The position numbers and the translations under genes were made by a program. From assembly GCF_008330945.1 (NCBI RefSeq), contig NZ_CP043489.1, positions 4,103,501-4,167,500 of the forward strand: DNA of 64,000 nucleotides, written 5' to 3'. Shown piece after piece: positions 43,256-51,355 of this stretch; position 1 is the first letter of the stretch, and each line of letters starts with the position of its first letter. The notes beneath the pieces were generated by a model. That model did not search any database. It saw nothing but the letters and a program-made list of their open reading frames with translations, and was not told where the DNA came from. Source of the DNA: Labrys sp. KNU-23. Its GTDB lineage: Bacteria > Pseudomonadota > Alphaproteobacteria > Rhizobiales > Labraceae.

Positions 43256-43853
43256 CAAGGGCCACAAGGACGAGACGCACCGGCACATTCTTGAAACGGC
43301 CGCGCTACGCCTGTTGCGCGATGGTATCGACGGCACCGGCATTGCGCCGCTGATGGCCGACGCCGGCCTGACCCATGGCGGCTTCTACAGCCATTTCGCC
43401 TCGAAGGATGCCCTGGTTCGCGAAGCTGTCGCCCATACGCTGACGCAGCGGCGTGGCAAGCTGCGCCGCTCCGCAGAACGCGCCGATGATCCGATCGAAG
43501 GACTGATCCGCTATTATTTGCGCCCCATCCACCGGGACACGCCCGAGCAGGGCTGCGCCATCGCTGCGCTTTCCGGCGAGATTGCGCGCCAGTCGGAGAC
43601 CACCCGGGCCGCCTTTACCGAAGAGCTCTTCGGCAGCATCGGCGTGATCGCGGATCATCTGCCCGGTGGTGATGCCGAAGCGCGCCGCGGCACTGCCCTC
43701 GCCATCATGGCCCTGCTGGCGGGAACGCTGCAGCTCGCGCGCGTCGTCCCCGATCCCGAACAGTCCGACGCAATTTTGGAGAACGGCATCGAGGCGGCGT
43801 TGAAGCTGGCCCGTGGGGCCTCCGCCGGCGACAAGGAAATCGGCGGACAATAA
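43245..43853 (+). CDS. TetR/AcrR family transcriptional regulator
   Basis: A 202-residue regulator with an N-terminal helix-turn-helix (IAPLMADAGLTHGGFYSHFASKDALVREAV, about residues 34-63) and a TetR ligand domain with QGCAIAALSGEIARQ, the subgroup related to AefR/NemR-like repressors. It overlaps the broken hydrolase gene by 11 bases, so both are one operon, and probably controls it and perhaps the divergent thiolase gene. Confidence 0.9.
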   Translation: MRYDKGHKDETHRHILETAALRLLRDGIDGTGIAPLMADAGLTHGGFYSHFASKDALVREAVAHTLTQRRGKLRRSAERADDPIEGLIRYYLRPIHRDTPEQGCAIAALSGEIARQSETTRAAFTEELFGSIGVIADHLPGGDAEARRGTALAIMALLAGTLQLARVVPDPEQSDAILENGIEAALKLARGASAGDKEIGGQ

Positions 43854-43880
43854 TCGTCTTCGCGCCGATGCCTCCCGGTC

Positions 43881-44483
43881 TTACCGAACCCAGCCGAGTT
43901 CCGCCAGCAGCAGGCGGGCGAGTTCCTGGGGCGAGCGTCCGTCCGTCTCCAGCCTTATTGCGCCGTTTTCCGCTTCTCCTGCCATGCGCTGTGCCTGGGT
44001 CAGGGTGCGCTCGAGCTGGGCATCCAGTCCCGATCCGATTTCGCGCTGGATGAGACGCTCGGTCAGCGTGGTTCCGCTGGCCTGCAGGCGTACGACGGTG
44101 ATGCGCGCATCGGGAATGGCGGCGAGGATCCAGCGGCGGTCGAAGTCGAGATGCACCATCACGCCCGACATGATCAGGCGGCGGTGACCGAGGGCGCGAT
44201 AGGTCGCCCAGATCGCCGCCAGATTGAGGGTGCTGATGTCGAGTGTGCCCGGACGCAGGCGCTCGAGGTCCGCCCGGCTGGGGCGTGGATACACCCTGTC
44301 GAGTTCGTCCGTTTCCACGATGGCATGGGCAAGGCCGGCCGCCGTCAATCGAGCCCCGACTTCCCAGCTCAGCGTCGACTTGCCGATCCCTGCCGGACCG
44401 GTGATCAAGACGATGTCGACGGGATCGGTGGAGCTGTCGTTGGGCATGAGGCTTGACCTGATCCTGGCGGCTGGAGGTGGCAT
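43881..44483 (-). CDS. P-loop nucleoside/nucleotide kinase-like protein
   Basis: A cytosolic P-loop protein with Walker A GPAGIGKST (residues 29-37), 200 residues in length when started at ATG 44483, whose TG overlaps the histidine-kinase stop (TGATG), suggesting translational coupling. A shorter start is ATG 44447 (MPNDSSTDP). The rest resembles small AAA/zeta-toxin-like kinases (ETDELDRVYPRP as a Walker B-like Asp/Glu). Its substrate is unknown; it is the last gene of the MarR-response regulator-kinase operon. Confidence 0.75.
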   Translation of the reverse strand: MPPPAARIRSSLMPNDSSTDPVDIVLITGPAGIGKSTLSWEVGARLTAAGLAHAIVETDELDRVYPRPSRADLERLRPGTLDISTLNLAAIWATYRALGHRRLIMSGVMVHLDFDRRWILAAIPDARITVVRLQASGTTLTERLIQREIGSGLDAQLERTLTQAQRMAGEAENGAIRLETDGRSPQELARLLLAELGWVR

Positions 44484-45934
44484 CAGACCGGGATGCGCAC
44501 AATCGCCCTCAGGCCGCCCAGTGGGCTGGTGGCAAGGGTGATGTCGCCGCCATGGAAGCGGGCGATGTCGCGCGCGATGGCCAGGCCAAGGCCGGTGCCG
44601 CCATGATCTTGGTTGCGGGCCTCGTCCAGCCGGAAGAACGGCTTGAACACGTCCTCACGGCTCTCTTCGGGCACGCCTGGCCCGTCGTCATCGACGGTAA
44701 CGATCAGATAGCGCTGCTCGCGCACGCCGGTGATGAGGATGGTCCTGGCAAAACGCTGGGCATTGGACACCAGATTGGTCAGGCAGCGCCGGAAGGCGTC
44801 CGGACGCACCACCACGATGGGATCGCCCTGGAAACTGACCCGAGCATCCTGCCCCTGGCGCATGGCATTGGCGCGCAGTTCCTCCAGCAGCGCGGCGATG
44901 TCGGTGGCTTCCGCCTGCTCGGCCGCATCGCCACGCGCGAAGGCGAGATAGGCCTCCAGCATGCGGCTCATCTCGTCGACGTCTTTTTGCAGGTCCTCAT
45001 ATTCGGGACTGCTTTCGTCAAGCAGGGCCAGCGAGAGCTTGAAGCGGGTGAGGATGGTGCGCATGTCGTGCGAGACGCCGTTGAGCATGGCGGTGCGCTG
45101 CTCGAAGGCGCGCTCGACACGCCGGCGCATTTCGATGAAGGCGCTGGCGGCCTGGCGCACCTCGCGCGCCCCGCGCGGACGGAAATTCTGGACGTCGCGC
45201 CCCTTGCCGAAATCCTGCGCGGCATTGGCAAGCTGCTGGATCGGCCGGATCTGGTTGCGCAGGAACAGGATCGCCACCGTGATCAGGATCAGCGAGGAGC
45301 CGAGCATCCAGAGCAGATAGATATAGGAGTTGGAGGCGAAAGTCTGGCTGCGGCGGGCAAAGACACGCAGCACGGCGTCGTCGAGCTTGACGCGGATCTC
45401 GACGAAGTCCGAGCGGCCGACCGTATCGATCCAGAAAGGCAGGCCGATGCGCATGCGGATCTCGTCCGACAGTGCCTGGTCGAGAATGTCGAAGAAGGGC
45501 CGGGCGCCACGCGGGGGCAAATCCTCGAGTGGACGAAACTCGATACCGAGCGCGAGCTGCTTTTGGGCCACCAATTGGAGCAGGTCGGTCGTGCCCTTGT
45601 CATGGGGCATTTGCTGGTAGAGCTCGACGATCGCCGCGATGTCCTTGGTGGTGGCGGCCGACAGCCGCGCCGTCACGCCCTGCCAATATTTCTCCATGAA
45701 CATATAGGTGACAATGGCCTGCAACAGCACCATCGGCGTGATGATGATCAGCAGCGAGCGGGCATAGAGACCCTTGGGCATGCGGTCGCCCAGCGCCGAA
45801 AGCACACGCCCGGGACCAGCGGAGAGCTCACGCACCCTGGGCCAGGCAATGCGGATTGCCTCGGAGGTTCCGGACAGGCATTTGCGGAGCAGGGCCCCGG
45901 CAAATTGGAGGGCCGGCAGACGGGGCTCCATCAC
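44483..45934 (-). CDS. Sensor histidine kinase (EnvZ-like)
   Basis: A 483-residue membrane kinase: helix 1 (about residues 57-80), a ~125-residue periplasmic domain, helix 2 (205-225), a HAMP region, dimerisation/phosphoacceptor His289 in GVSHDMRT, and the ATPase core with NLVSNAQRFA (N box), DDDGPGVP and the GGTGLGLAIARDIA (G) box. It overlaps the response regulator gene by 4 bases. Signal unknown; EnvZ-like kinases respond to osmolarity or envelope state. Confidence 0.93.
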   Translation of the reverse strand: MMEPRLPALQFAGALLRKCLSGTSEAIRIAWPRVRELSAGPGRVLSALGDRMPKGLYARSLLIIITPMVLLQAIVTYMFMEKYWQGVTARLSAATTKDIAAIVELYQQMPHDKGTTDLLQLVAQKQLALGIEFRPLEDLPPRGARPFFDILDQALSDEIRMRIGLPFWIDTVGRSDFVEIRVKLDDAVLRVFARRSQTFASNSYIYLLWMLGSSLILITVAILFLRNQIRPIQQLANAAQDFGKGRDVQNFRPRGAREVRQAASAFIEMRRRVERAFEQRTAMLNGVSHDMRTILTRFKLSLALLDESSPEYEDLQKDVDEMSRMLEAYLAFARGDAAEQAEATDIAALLEELRANAMRQGQDARVSFQGDPIVVVRPDAFRRCLTNLVSNAQRFARTILITGVREQRYLIVTVDDDGPGVPEESREDVFKPFFRLDEARNQDHGGTGLGLAIARDIARFHGGDITLATSPLGGLRAIVRIPV

Positions 45935-46644
45935 ATGTCGACCATCAGCCGGTATCCGGTGCCACGCACCGTCTGCAGATAGACCGGATTGCCCGGATCC
46001 CGCTCGATCTTGCGGCGCAGCCGATTCACCTGCACGTCGACGGTGCGTTCATTGGCGATGTCGGCGGCGGTGCCGGCCAGCGCCAGCCGGTCGACCGTCT
46101 CGCGCGGGACCTCGACCAGCAGGCGCAGCATGTCGCGCTCGCGTTCGGTGATGCGGACCGTCTCGCCGCCCTGCTGGAGTTCGCCGCGCGAGACATGGAA
46201 GGTGAAGTCGCCAAAGGTGACGATGTCGCGCACCGGTTCCGCCGGTGTCGGAGCAACCGCCCGTTTCAGGATGTTGTTGAGGCGCAGCAGCAACTCACGC
46301 GGCTCGAACGGCTTGGGCAGATAGTCGTCGGCGCCGATCTCAAGGCCCTTGATGCGATCGTCCGGATCGCCGCGTGCCGTCAGCATCAGGATCGGCACGC
46401 TGGAACCGGTGCGGATCCAGCGGGTCAGATCGAAGCCGTTCTCTCCCGGCATCATCACGTCGACGATCATCAGGTCGAAAGTGAGCGCCTCGATGCGCTG
46501 GCGGGCGCTGGCGGCATGCTCGGCCGTAGTCACGCGATAGCCATGCTCGCCGAGATAACGCGACAGCAGCGTGCGGATGCGGCTGTCATCATCGACCAGG
46601 AGAATATGGGGGGCGTCGTCAGGAAGGACGGCAACCTTGTTCAT
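45931..46644 (-). CDS. OmpR/PetR-type response regulator
   Basis: The receiver domain has the acidic pocket VDDD, phosphoacceptor Asp62 in VDVMMPGENG, then TARGDPDDRIKGLEIGADDYLPKPF. The C-terminal winged helix ends VQVNRLRRKIERDP, YLQTVRGTGYRL. The protein has 237 residues. The order MarR regulator-response regulator is the petP-petR arrangement reported in Rhodobacter, where PetR affects cytochrome bc1 genes; here petC is in the same window, 45 kb away, which is suggestive only. It overlaps the MarR gene and the kinase gene by 4 bases. Confidence 0.93.
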   Translation of the reverse strand: MNKVAVLPDDAPHILLVDDDSRIRTLLSRYLGEHGYRVTTAEHAASARQRIEALTFDLMIVDVMMPGENGFDLTRWIRTGSSVPILMLTARGDPDDRIKGLEIGADDYLPKPFEPRELLLRLNNILKRAVAPTPAEPVRDIVTFGDFTFHVSRGELQQGGETVRITERERDMLRLLVEVPRETVDRLALAGTAADIANERTVDVQVNRLRRKIERDPGNPVYLQTVRGTGYRLMVDM

Positions 46645-47207
46645 CTCTTTTCGCCCCGAATCTTGTCATCTCTGGTCTTGTCGCCCTTGGTAACATTGCC
46701 GCGAACGAGCCGGGCGACTTCCGCCCGCCCGTCCGGGTCTACCATGGCGAACAGGAAGCGTTGCGCCAGTTCGGGACCGGTCAGGCCGGCTTCGGAGAGC
46801 GCCCGCGCGATGCGTTGGGATTGAGTCGTTGCCAGCTCGACAGCCAGTTGCTTGCCTTTCGCCGTGGTGGTCAGCAAGCGCTGGCGCCGATCCTCCCGGC
46901 CTTCCCGCTGCAGGATGAAGCCCTGGTCGACCAGATCCTTCAACACCCGCGCCAGCGACTGCTTGGTGATTTTCAGAATATCCAGCAATTCGGCGACAGT
47001 AAGATCCGGATTGCGGTCGACGAAATGCAGCACGCGGTGATGGGCCCGCCCGAAGCCATAGGCTTCGAGGGCATGGTCGGGATCGGCGACGAAATCGCGA
47101 TAGGCGAAGAAGAAAAGTTCGATCAGCTCGTAAAGCGGAGGCTCGCCCCGATCGGTTTCGGAGCGAGGGGCGGGGGTAGGGGAGAACGAGAAATTTACGT
47201 CAGTCAT
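46641..47207 (-). CDS. MarR family transcriptional regulator (PetP-like)
   Basis: A 188-residue protein with a winged helix typical of MarR regulators (NPDLTVAELLDILKITKQSLARVLKDLVDQGFILQREGREDRRQRLL, about residues 60-105). The start MTDVNFSFSP (47207) was preferred over the longer frame to 47324, which runs through a dispersed repeat. It leads a four-gene operon with response regulator, kinase and P-loop protein. The promoter AATATGTCAATATG region just upstream contains a short direct repeat. Confidence 0.9.
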   Translation of the reverse strand: MTDVNFSFSPTPAPRSETDRGEPPLYELIELFFFAYRDFVADPDHALEAYGFGRAHHRVLHFVDRNPDLTVAELLDILKITKQSLARVLKDLVDQGFILQREGREDRRQRLLTTTAKGKQLAVELATTQSQRIARALSEAGLTGPELAQRFLFAMVDPDGRAEVARLVRGNVTKGDKTRDDKIRGEKR

Positions 47208-47267
47208 ATTGACATATTTTCGTCTGATCGTTACGCAAACGGGGCTCACGGCGAAAGGATATTCCGC

Positions 47268-47370
47268 TAGAGCGTTTTGCGACTTGGCGGAATTGCCAAG
47301 AATCGCAAAGACGCGTCGAACCAAAGAGTTAGAGCAAAATAGCGTTTCCGTCTAAACGCGCTTTGCTCTA
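47268..47370 (+). repeat. Dispersed double-hairpin repeat, copy C
   Basis: The best-preserved copy: bounded by CTAGAGC and GCTCTAG, with stems GCGTTTTGCGA / TCGCAAAGACGC and AGAGCAAA..GCGTTT / AAACGCGCTTTGCTCT. The two unlinked stems are separated by AACCAAAGAGTT. Confidence 0.9.
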
Positions 47371-47558
47371 GGACGGGTGGAGACCTCAACGCGCGAAGGG
47401 CGGTGCCGTTTCCGGTACGAAACATAAGGGGATTTGGCCCCCGACGCAAAAGCGGCGGTTGCTGTTATCCAGCCACGTCCCGAGCGGAAAAAGATGCTCG
47501 CGGCGAACGGAACAGTTTCCGCAACCGCCCGCCAATGGCTATAACAGCGCGGTTACCA

Positions 47559-47658
47559 AGGTGTTTTGCGATTTGATGAAATTGTCCAAAATCGCAAAGA
47601 CGTGTCGAAACTAGGAATAGGAGCAAATAAGCGCTCAGGCATGAACGCGCTTTGCTCC
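47559..47658 (+). repeat. Dispersed double-hairpin repeat, copy D
   Basis: GTGTTTTGCGATTTG..ATCGCAAAGACGTG then GGAGCAAATAAGCGC..GCGCTTTGCTCC. More diverged than copy C and directly followed by copy E, forming a tandem pair upstream of ilvE. Confidence 0.85.
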
Positions 47659-47757
47659 AAAGCGTTTTGTGATTTGACGGAAGCGTTCAAATCGCAAAGA
47701 CGCGTCGAACTGAGAGTGAGAGCAAACAAGCGTTTTCGGCAAAACGCGCTTTGCTCG
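47659..47757 (+). repeat. Dispersed double-hairpin repeat, copy E
   Basis: AAAGCGTTTTGTGATTTG..AATCGCAAAGACGCG then GAGCAAACAAGCGTTTT..AAAACGCGCTTTGCTC. It ends 18 bases before the ilvE ribosome-binding site GGAGGA. Confidence 0.85.
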
Positions 47758-47786
47758 AGGAAGCGCGAGGCGCTGGAGGATTTGTC

Positions 47787-48680
47787 ATGTCGATGTTGCC
47801 CTTCGATCAACGCGATGGCTTTATCTGGCTGAACGGCCAGATGCTGGCCTGGGGCGATGCCAAGCTTCATGTTCTTTCGCATGGGCTGCATTATGGCGGT
47901 GCCGTCTTCGAGGGCGAGCGCTCCTATGGCGGCAAGATCTTCAAGTCCTCCGAGCATTCCGCACGTTTTCGCCGTTCGGCCGAGATTCTCGATTTCGCCA
48001 TTCCCTATTCGGTCGAGGAACTTGATGCCGCCAAGCAGGCCGTGCTCGACAAGAACGGCCTGAAGGATGCCTATGTCCGGCCGGTCGCCTGGCGTGGTTC
48101 CGAAATGATGGCCGTGGCCGCCCAGCATGCCACCATCCATACCGCCATCGCGGTGTGGGAATGGCCGAGCATGTTCGACATGGCGACCAAGATGAAGGGC
48201 ATCCGCCTCGACGTGGCCGAATATCGCCGGCCCGACCCGCAGACCGCGCCCTCCCTGTCGAAGGCCGCTGGCCTCTACATGATCTGCACCATCTCCAAGC
48301 ATCGTGCCGAGCGTCGCGGTTATGCCGATGCCCTGATGTATGACTGGCAGGGCCGCGTGGCCGAATGCACCGGCGCCAATGTCTTCTTCATCCAGGACGG
48401 CAAGATCCATACGCCGATCGCCGACTGCTTCCTCGACGGCATCACCCGCCGCACGGCGATCGATCTCGCCAAGGCCCGCGGCCTGGAAGTGATCGAACGG
48501 CGCATCATGCCGGACGAACTCGGCAGCTTCAGCGAGTGCTTCCTCACCGGCACGGCCGCCGAGATCACGCCGGTCGCCGAGATCCTCGAGCATCGCTATA
48601 CGCCGGGTACCATCACCCGCACGCTGATCGAGGATTTCAATCAGGCCGTGCGTCCGGAGAGCCAGTCGGCCGCTGCATGA
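47787..48680 (+). CDS. ilvE: Branched-chain amino acid aminotransferase
   Basis: This fold-type IV PLP aminotransferase makes valine, leucine and isoleucine from 2-oxo acids. The 297-residue protein has FIWLNGQMLAWGDAKLHVLSHGLHYGGAVFEGER, a PLP-Lys region LSKAAGLYM, and the class IV signature EQ-like AECTGANVFFIQDG. ATG 47787 follows GGAGGA at 6 bases. The 5' region is a tandem pair of dispersed repeats. Confidence 0.93.
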   Translation: MSMLPFDQRDGFIWLNGQMLAWGDAKLHVLSHGLHYGGAVFEGERSYGGKIFKSSEHSARFRRSAEILDFAIPYSVEELDAAKQAVLDKNGLKDAYVRPVAWRGSEMMAVAAQHATIHTAIAVWEWPSMFDMATKMKGIRLDVAEYRRPDPQTAPSLSKAAGLYMICTISKHRAERRGYADALMYDWQGRVAECTGANVFFIQDGKIHTPIADCFLDGITRRTAIDLAKARGLEVIERRIMPDELGSFSECFLTGTAAEITPVAEILEHRYTPGTITRTLIEDFNQAVRPESQSAAA

Positions 48681-48711
48681 CCGGGCCGGAATCATCGAGA
48701 TGAAGCAAGGA

Positions 48712-48735
48712 GGCAGGCCCGCGGGCCTGCCTTTT
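48712..48735 (+). terminator. Rho-independent terminator after ilvE
   Basis: The 20-base palindrome GGCAGGCCCG/CGGGCCTGCC followed by TTTT lies 32 bases after the ilvE stop. Confidence 0.8.
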
Positions 48736-48827
48736 GCGTTGATGATGCCATAAGGTCGAAGCAAAGCCTGTTGCCGCAGCAATAGCGGGAGCCTCGGCGC
48801 CATGCCGGAATGGATGAGGTTGCGGCC

Positions 48828-49214
48828 ATGATGGGAGTGCGAGCGATACTGACATTTCGGCATCTGATCCTAGGGATTGTCACGGCGATGGCATTCGCAG
48901 GCACTTTCGCGCCGGCTGCCGGCCTTGCAAGGGACCGGTCGCAAACGCTGCGTCTGGCGCCGCTTCAGATCATGTGCATCCGGGCGCCATGTCCCTGGGG
49001 CGAAATGGCAATCAGGCCGGTCGATGCCACCGATTCGCCGCACCCGCTCTATCGGGGGCCGTTGCCCAGGCTGCAGGCAAAGCCCGCCGACGCGGCCGCG
49101 ATCCGTCGCGCCTGGCGGCAGCGGGCCTGTGTGATCGTCCGGGGCAGCGTGGAAAGGTCCGGTGCCGGTGAAGGGGCGAGCCTACGCGTATCGAGCATCT
49201 TGCGGCGATGCTGA
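48828..49214 (+). CDS. Hypothetical secreted protein
   Basis: A 128-residue product with a signal peptide (MMGVRAILTFRHLILGIVTAMAFAGTFAPAAGLA) and a mature part containing two cysteines in MCIRAPCPWGE and two more near the C-terminus (ACVIVRG, RRC end). ATG 48828 follows GAGG at 8 bases; an earlier ATG at 48810 is possible. I recognise no family; the Cys pattern suggests a small disulphide-bonded periplasmic protein. Confidence 0.6.
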   Translation: MMGVRAILTFRHLILGIVTAMAFAGTFAPAAGLARDRSQTLRLAPLQIMCIRAPCPWGEMAIRPVDATDSPHPLYRGPLPRLQAKPADAAAIRRAWRQRACVIVRGSVERSGAGEGASLRVSSILRRC

Positions 49215-49362
49215 GGGCCTGGTGCATACTCACCAGGGCCTATGGGAGCTGCTGCTCCATCCGTTCGCACCGGACTGGCCGAAAGCCGTTGCCGGCCGGG
49301 CCATCCGCAGCCTTGCGCAGCGGCACCCGACCGGCCAGTTCGGCTGAACGCTTTCCGCCGTT

Positions 49363-50361
49363 TTACGAGGCGTCCACCAGCGCCATGGCCTCCGGCATGT
49401 AACGCTCACCGCTGACGCTGGCCGGTGGCATGGCCGCATCGATGGCGGCAAGGTCTGCTTGGGTGAGGGCAATCCCGGAAGCCGCCGCATTGTCCTCCAG
49501 GTGAGGCAAGCGCCGAGCGCCGGGGATCGGAACGATGAAGTCCCCCTGGTGCAGAACCCAGGCCAGGGCGAGCTGGGCCGGTGTCACCGCCTTGCTCTCG
49601 GCGATGCGGGCAAACTTCGCCAGCAGGCGCTGGTTCGCCGCCATGTTGCCTTCCTGGAAGCGAGGCAGGGATTTGCGCCAGTCGTCGGCGGCGAGCGTGC
49701 TGTGATCCCGGATCGCCCCGGTCAGCAGGCCGCGGCCCAGCGGGCTGTAGGGCACGAAGCCGATGCCGAGTTCCCGGCAGACCGGCAGCACATCAGTCTC
49801 GACGTCGCGGCTCCAGAGAGAATATTCGGTCTGAACTGCGGCAATGGGATGGACGGCATGGGCGCGTCGGATGGTCGTCGCACCAGCCTCCGACAGGCCG
49901 AGGGCCCTGACCTTGCCCTCCCTCACCAGATCCGCCATGGCACCGACCGTGTCCTCGATCGGCACGGCGGGGTCGACGCGATGCTGGTAGAACAGGTCGA
50001 TGGCCTCGACGCCCAGGCGGCGGAGCGAGGCTTCGGCGACGGCGCGCACATGTTCGGGGCGGCTGTCCACGCCGATGATGCGGTCCCGGTCCTGGCCTTC
50101 CGGCGCAATGTGGAAACCGAATTTGGTGGCGATGACCACCTTGTTCCTTACGTCCTTCAACGCCTTGCCGACGAGCTCTTCATTGGTGAAGGGACCGTAG
50201 ACCTCCGCGGTATCGAAAAGAGTGATGCCAAGATCGACGGCGCGATGCAGCGTGCGGATGGCATCCGCCTCGGCCTGGCCGCCATAGGCAAAGCTCATCC
50301 CCATGCAGCCGAGGCCGATGGCGGAAAAGTTGAGGCCTGAACCGAGCTTGCGTGTTTTCAT
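49363..50361 (-). CDS. Aldo/keto reductase
   Basis: A 332-residue NADPH-dependent TIM-barrel oxidoreductase. The catalytic set is Asp/Tyr in DTAEVYGPFTNEE, Lys in VIATKFGF and His in LFYQHRVDP, with the C-terminal NADP site PIPGARRLPHLEDNAAA. Start MKTRKLGSG at 50361. It diverges from a LysR-type regulator that probably controls it. Substrate likely an aldehyde or ketone; related to the AKR13/YakC type. Confidence 0.92.
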   Translation of the reverse strand: MKTRKLGSGLNFSAIGLGCMGMSFAYGGQAEADAIRTLHRAVDLGITLFDTAEVYGPFTNEELVGKALKDVRNKVVIATKFGFHIAPEGQDRDRIIGVDSRPEHVRAVAEASLRRLGVEAIDLFYQHRVDPAVPIEDTVGAMADLVREGKVRALGLSEAGATTIRRAHAVHPIAAVQTEYSLWSRDVETDVLPVCRELGIGFVPYSPLGRGLLTGAIRDHSTLAADDWRKSLPRFQEGNMAANQRLLAKFARIAESKAVTPAQLALAWVLHQGDFIVPIPGARRLPHLEDNAAASGIALTQADLAAIDAAMPPASVSGERYMPEAMALVDAS

Positions 50362-50455
50362 GGGACTATCCTCCGTGGTGGCGAGGACCATGCGCCCCAA
50401 TACGATGTTCGATAATCCATGCTTTTATGAATGGCTTGTTCTATATAGCTTAACA

Positions 50456-51346
50456 ATGAAGCGAGCCGACCTGCCTGCCCTCGTCATTCTAGCGGCCGTG
50501 GCCGATCAACGCAGCTTTCGCGCCGCCGCCCGCAAGCTCGGCATGTCGGTCTCCGCCGTCAGCCAGGCGATCACGGGCCTCGAGGAAAGTCTAGGCGTGC
50601 GGCTGCTGACCCGCACGACGCGCAGTGTTGCCCCAACCGTCGCAGGAGAGCGGTTGTTGATCCAGTTGCAGCCAGCGCTTGCCTCGATCGAGGAGGCGCT
50701 CGATCAGGCGAGCGCCTCGCAGGCCGGTATCGCCGGCATGCTGCGTTTCAGTGCACCGCGCGCGGCCGTGCAGTCCGTGCTGCTGCCGCTGGCATTGCGC
50801 TTCATGCGCCGATATCCGGCAGTGACCGTGGAACTCCTGGCGCAGGATGCCTTCACCGATATCGTGGCGTCGGGGGTCGATGCCGGTATACGGTTCGGCG
50901 AAAGCCTGCACCAGGACATGATCGCCGTGCCTCTTGGTGGTCCGTTGCGCTTTGCCATCGTCGGGGCGCCCAGCTATCTGGACGGTCGTCCCAGGCCGCA
51001 GGTGCCCGCCGATCTCCACCATCACGATTGCATCCAGCGCCGCTTCACCGATGGCTCGCTCTATCGCTGGGAGCTCGAACGGGACGGCAAGACCATCGAA
51101 CTGGCCGTGACAGGCAGCCTGATCGTCAACGACGATGCGCTGATGCTCGATGCCGCCCTTGCCGGGCAGGGGTTGGCACTGCTGATCGAAGGGCTTGTTG
51201 CCGAGGCGCTCGTGCAAGGCAAGCTCGTGCGCCTGATGGAGGATTGGTGCCCGGCCTTTCCGGGTCTTTTCCTCTATTACCCCAGCCGGCGCTTGATGCG
51301 CCCAGCCTTGCGTGCCTTTGTCGATTTCCTGAAGACAGAGACGTAA
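50456..51346 (+). CDS. LysR family transcriptional regulator
   Basis: A 296-residue LysR regulator: winged helix at residues 1-60 (SFRAAARKLGMSVSAVSQAITGLEESLGVRLLTRTTRSV) and a type 2 periplasmic-binding-like effector domain (residues ~90-290, GIRFGESLHQDMIAVPLG). It diverges from the aldo/keto reductase gene with 94 bases between the start codons, the usual LysR arrangement. The inducer is unknown. ATG 50456; the frame continues to 50303 but only translates the divergent promoter. Confidence 0.92.
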   Translation: MKRADLPALVILAAVADQRSFRAAARKLGMSVSAVSQAITGLEESLGVRLLTRTTRSVAPTVAGERLLIQLQPALASIEEALDQASASQAGIAGMLRFSAPRAAVQSVLLPLALRFMRRYPAVTVELLAQDAFTDIVASGVDAGIRFGESLHQDMIAVPLGGPLRFAIVGAPSYLDGRPRPQVPADLHHHDCIQRRFTDGSLYRWELERDGKTIELAVTGSLIVNDDALMLDAALAGQGLALLIEGLVAEALVQGKLVRLMEDWCPAFPGLFLYYPSRRLMRPALRAFVDFLKTET

Positions 51347-51355
51347 CCGCAGCCG

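Larger units (their letters stand above)
47208..47786. other. 579-bp divergent intergenic region with three repeat copies
   Basis: Between the MarR gene and ilvE, which diverge, lie repeat copies C, D and E. The 47371-47558 interval between C and D has inverted pieces: GGCGGTTGC (47453) with GCAACCGCC (47521), an inner CGAGC/GCTCG and GCTGTTAT..AGCCA with TGGCTATAACAGC. No ORF with coding character is seen; promoters of both genes must lie here. Confidence 0.6.

Noticed and set aside
44477..45982. A 501-codon plus-strand frame
   Set aside because: Antisense to the sensor kinase gene, which has all kinase boxes.
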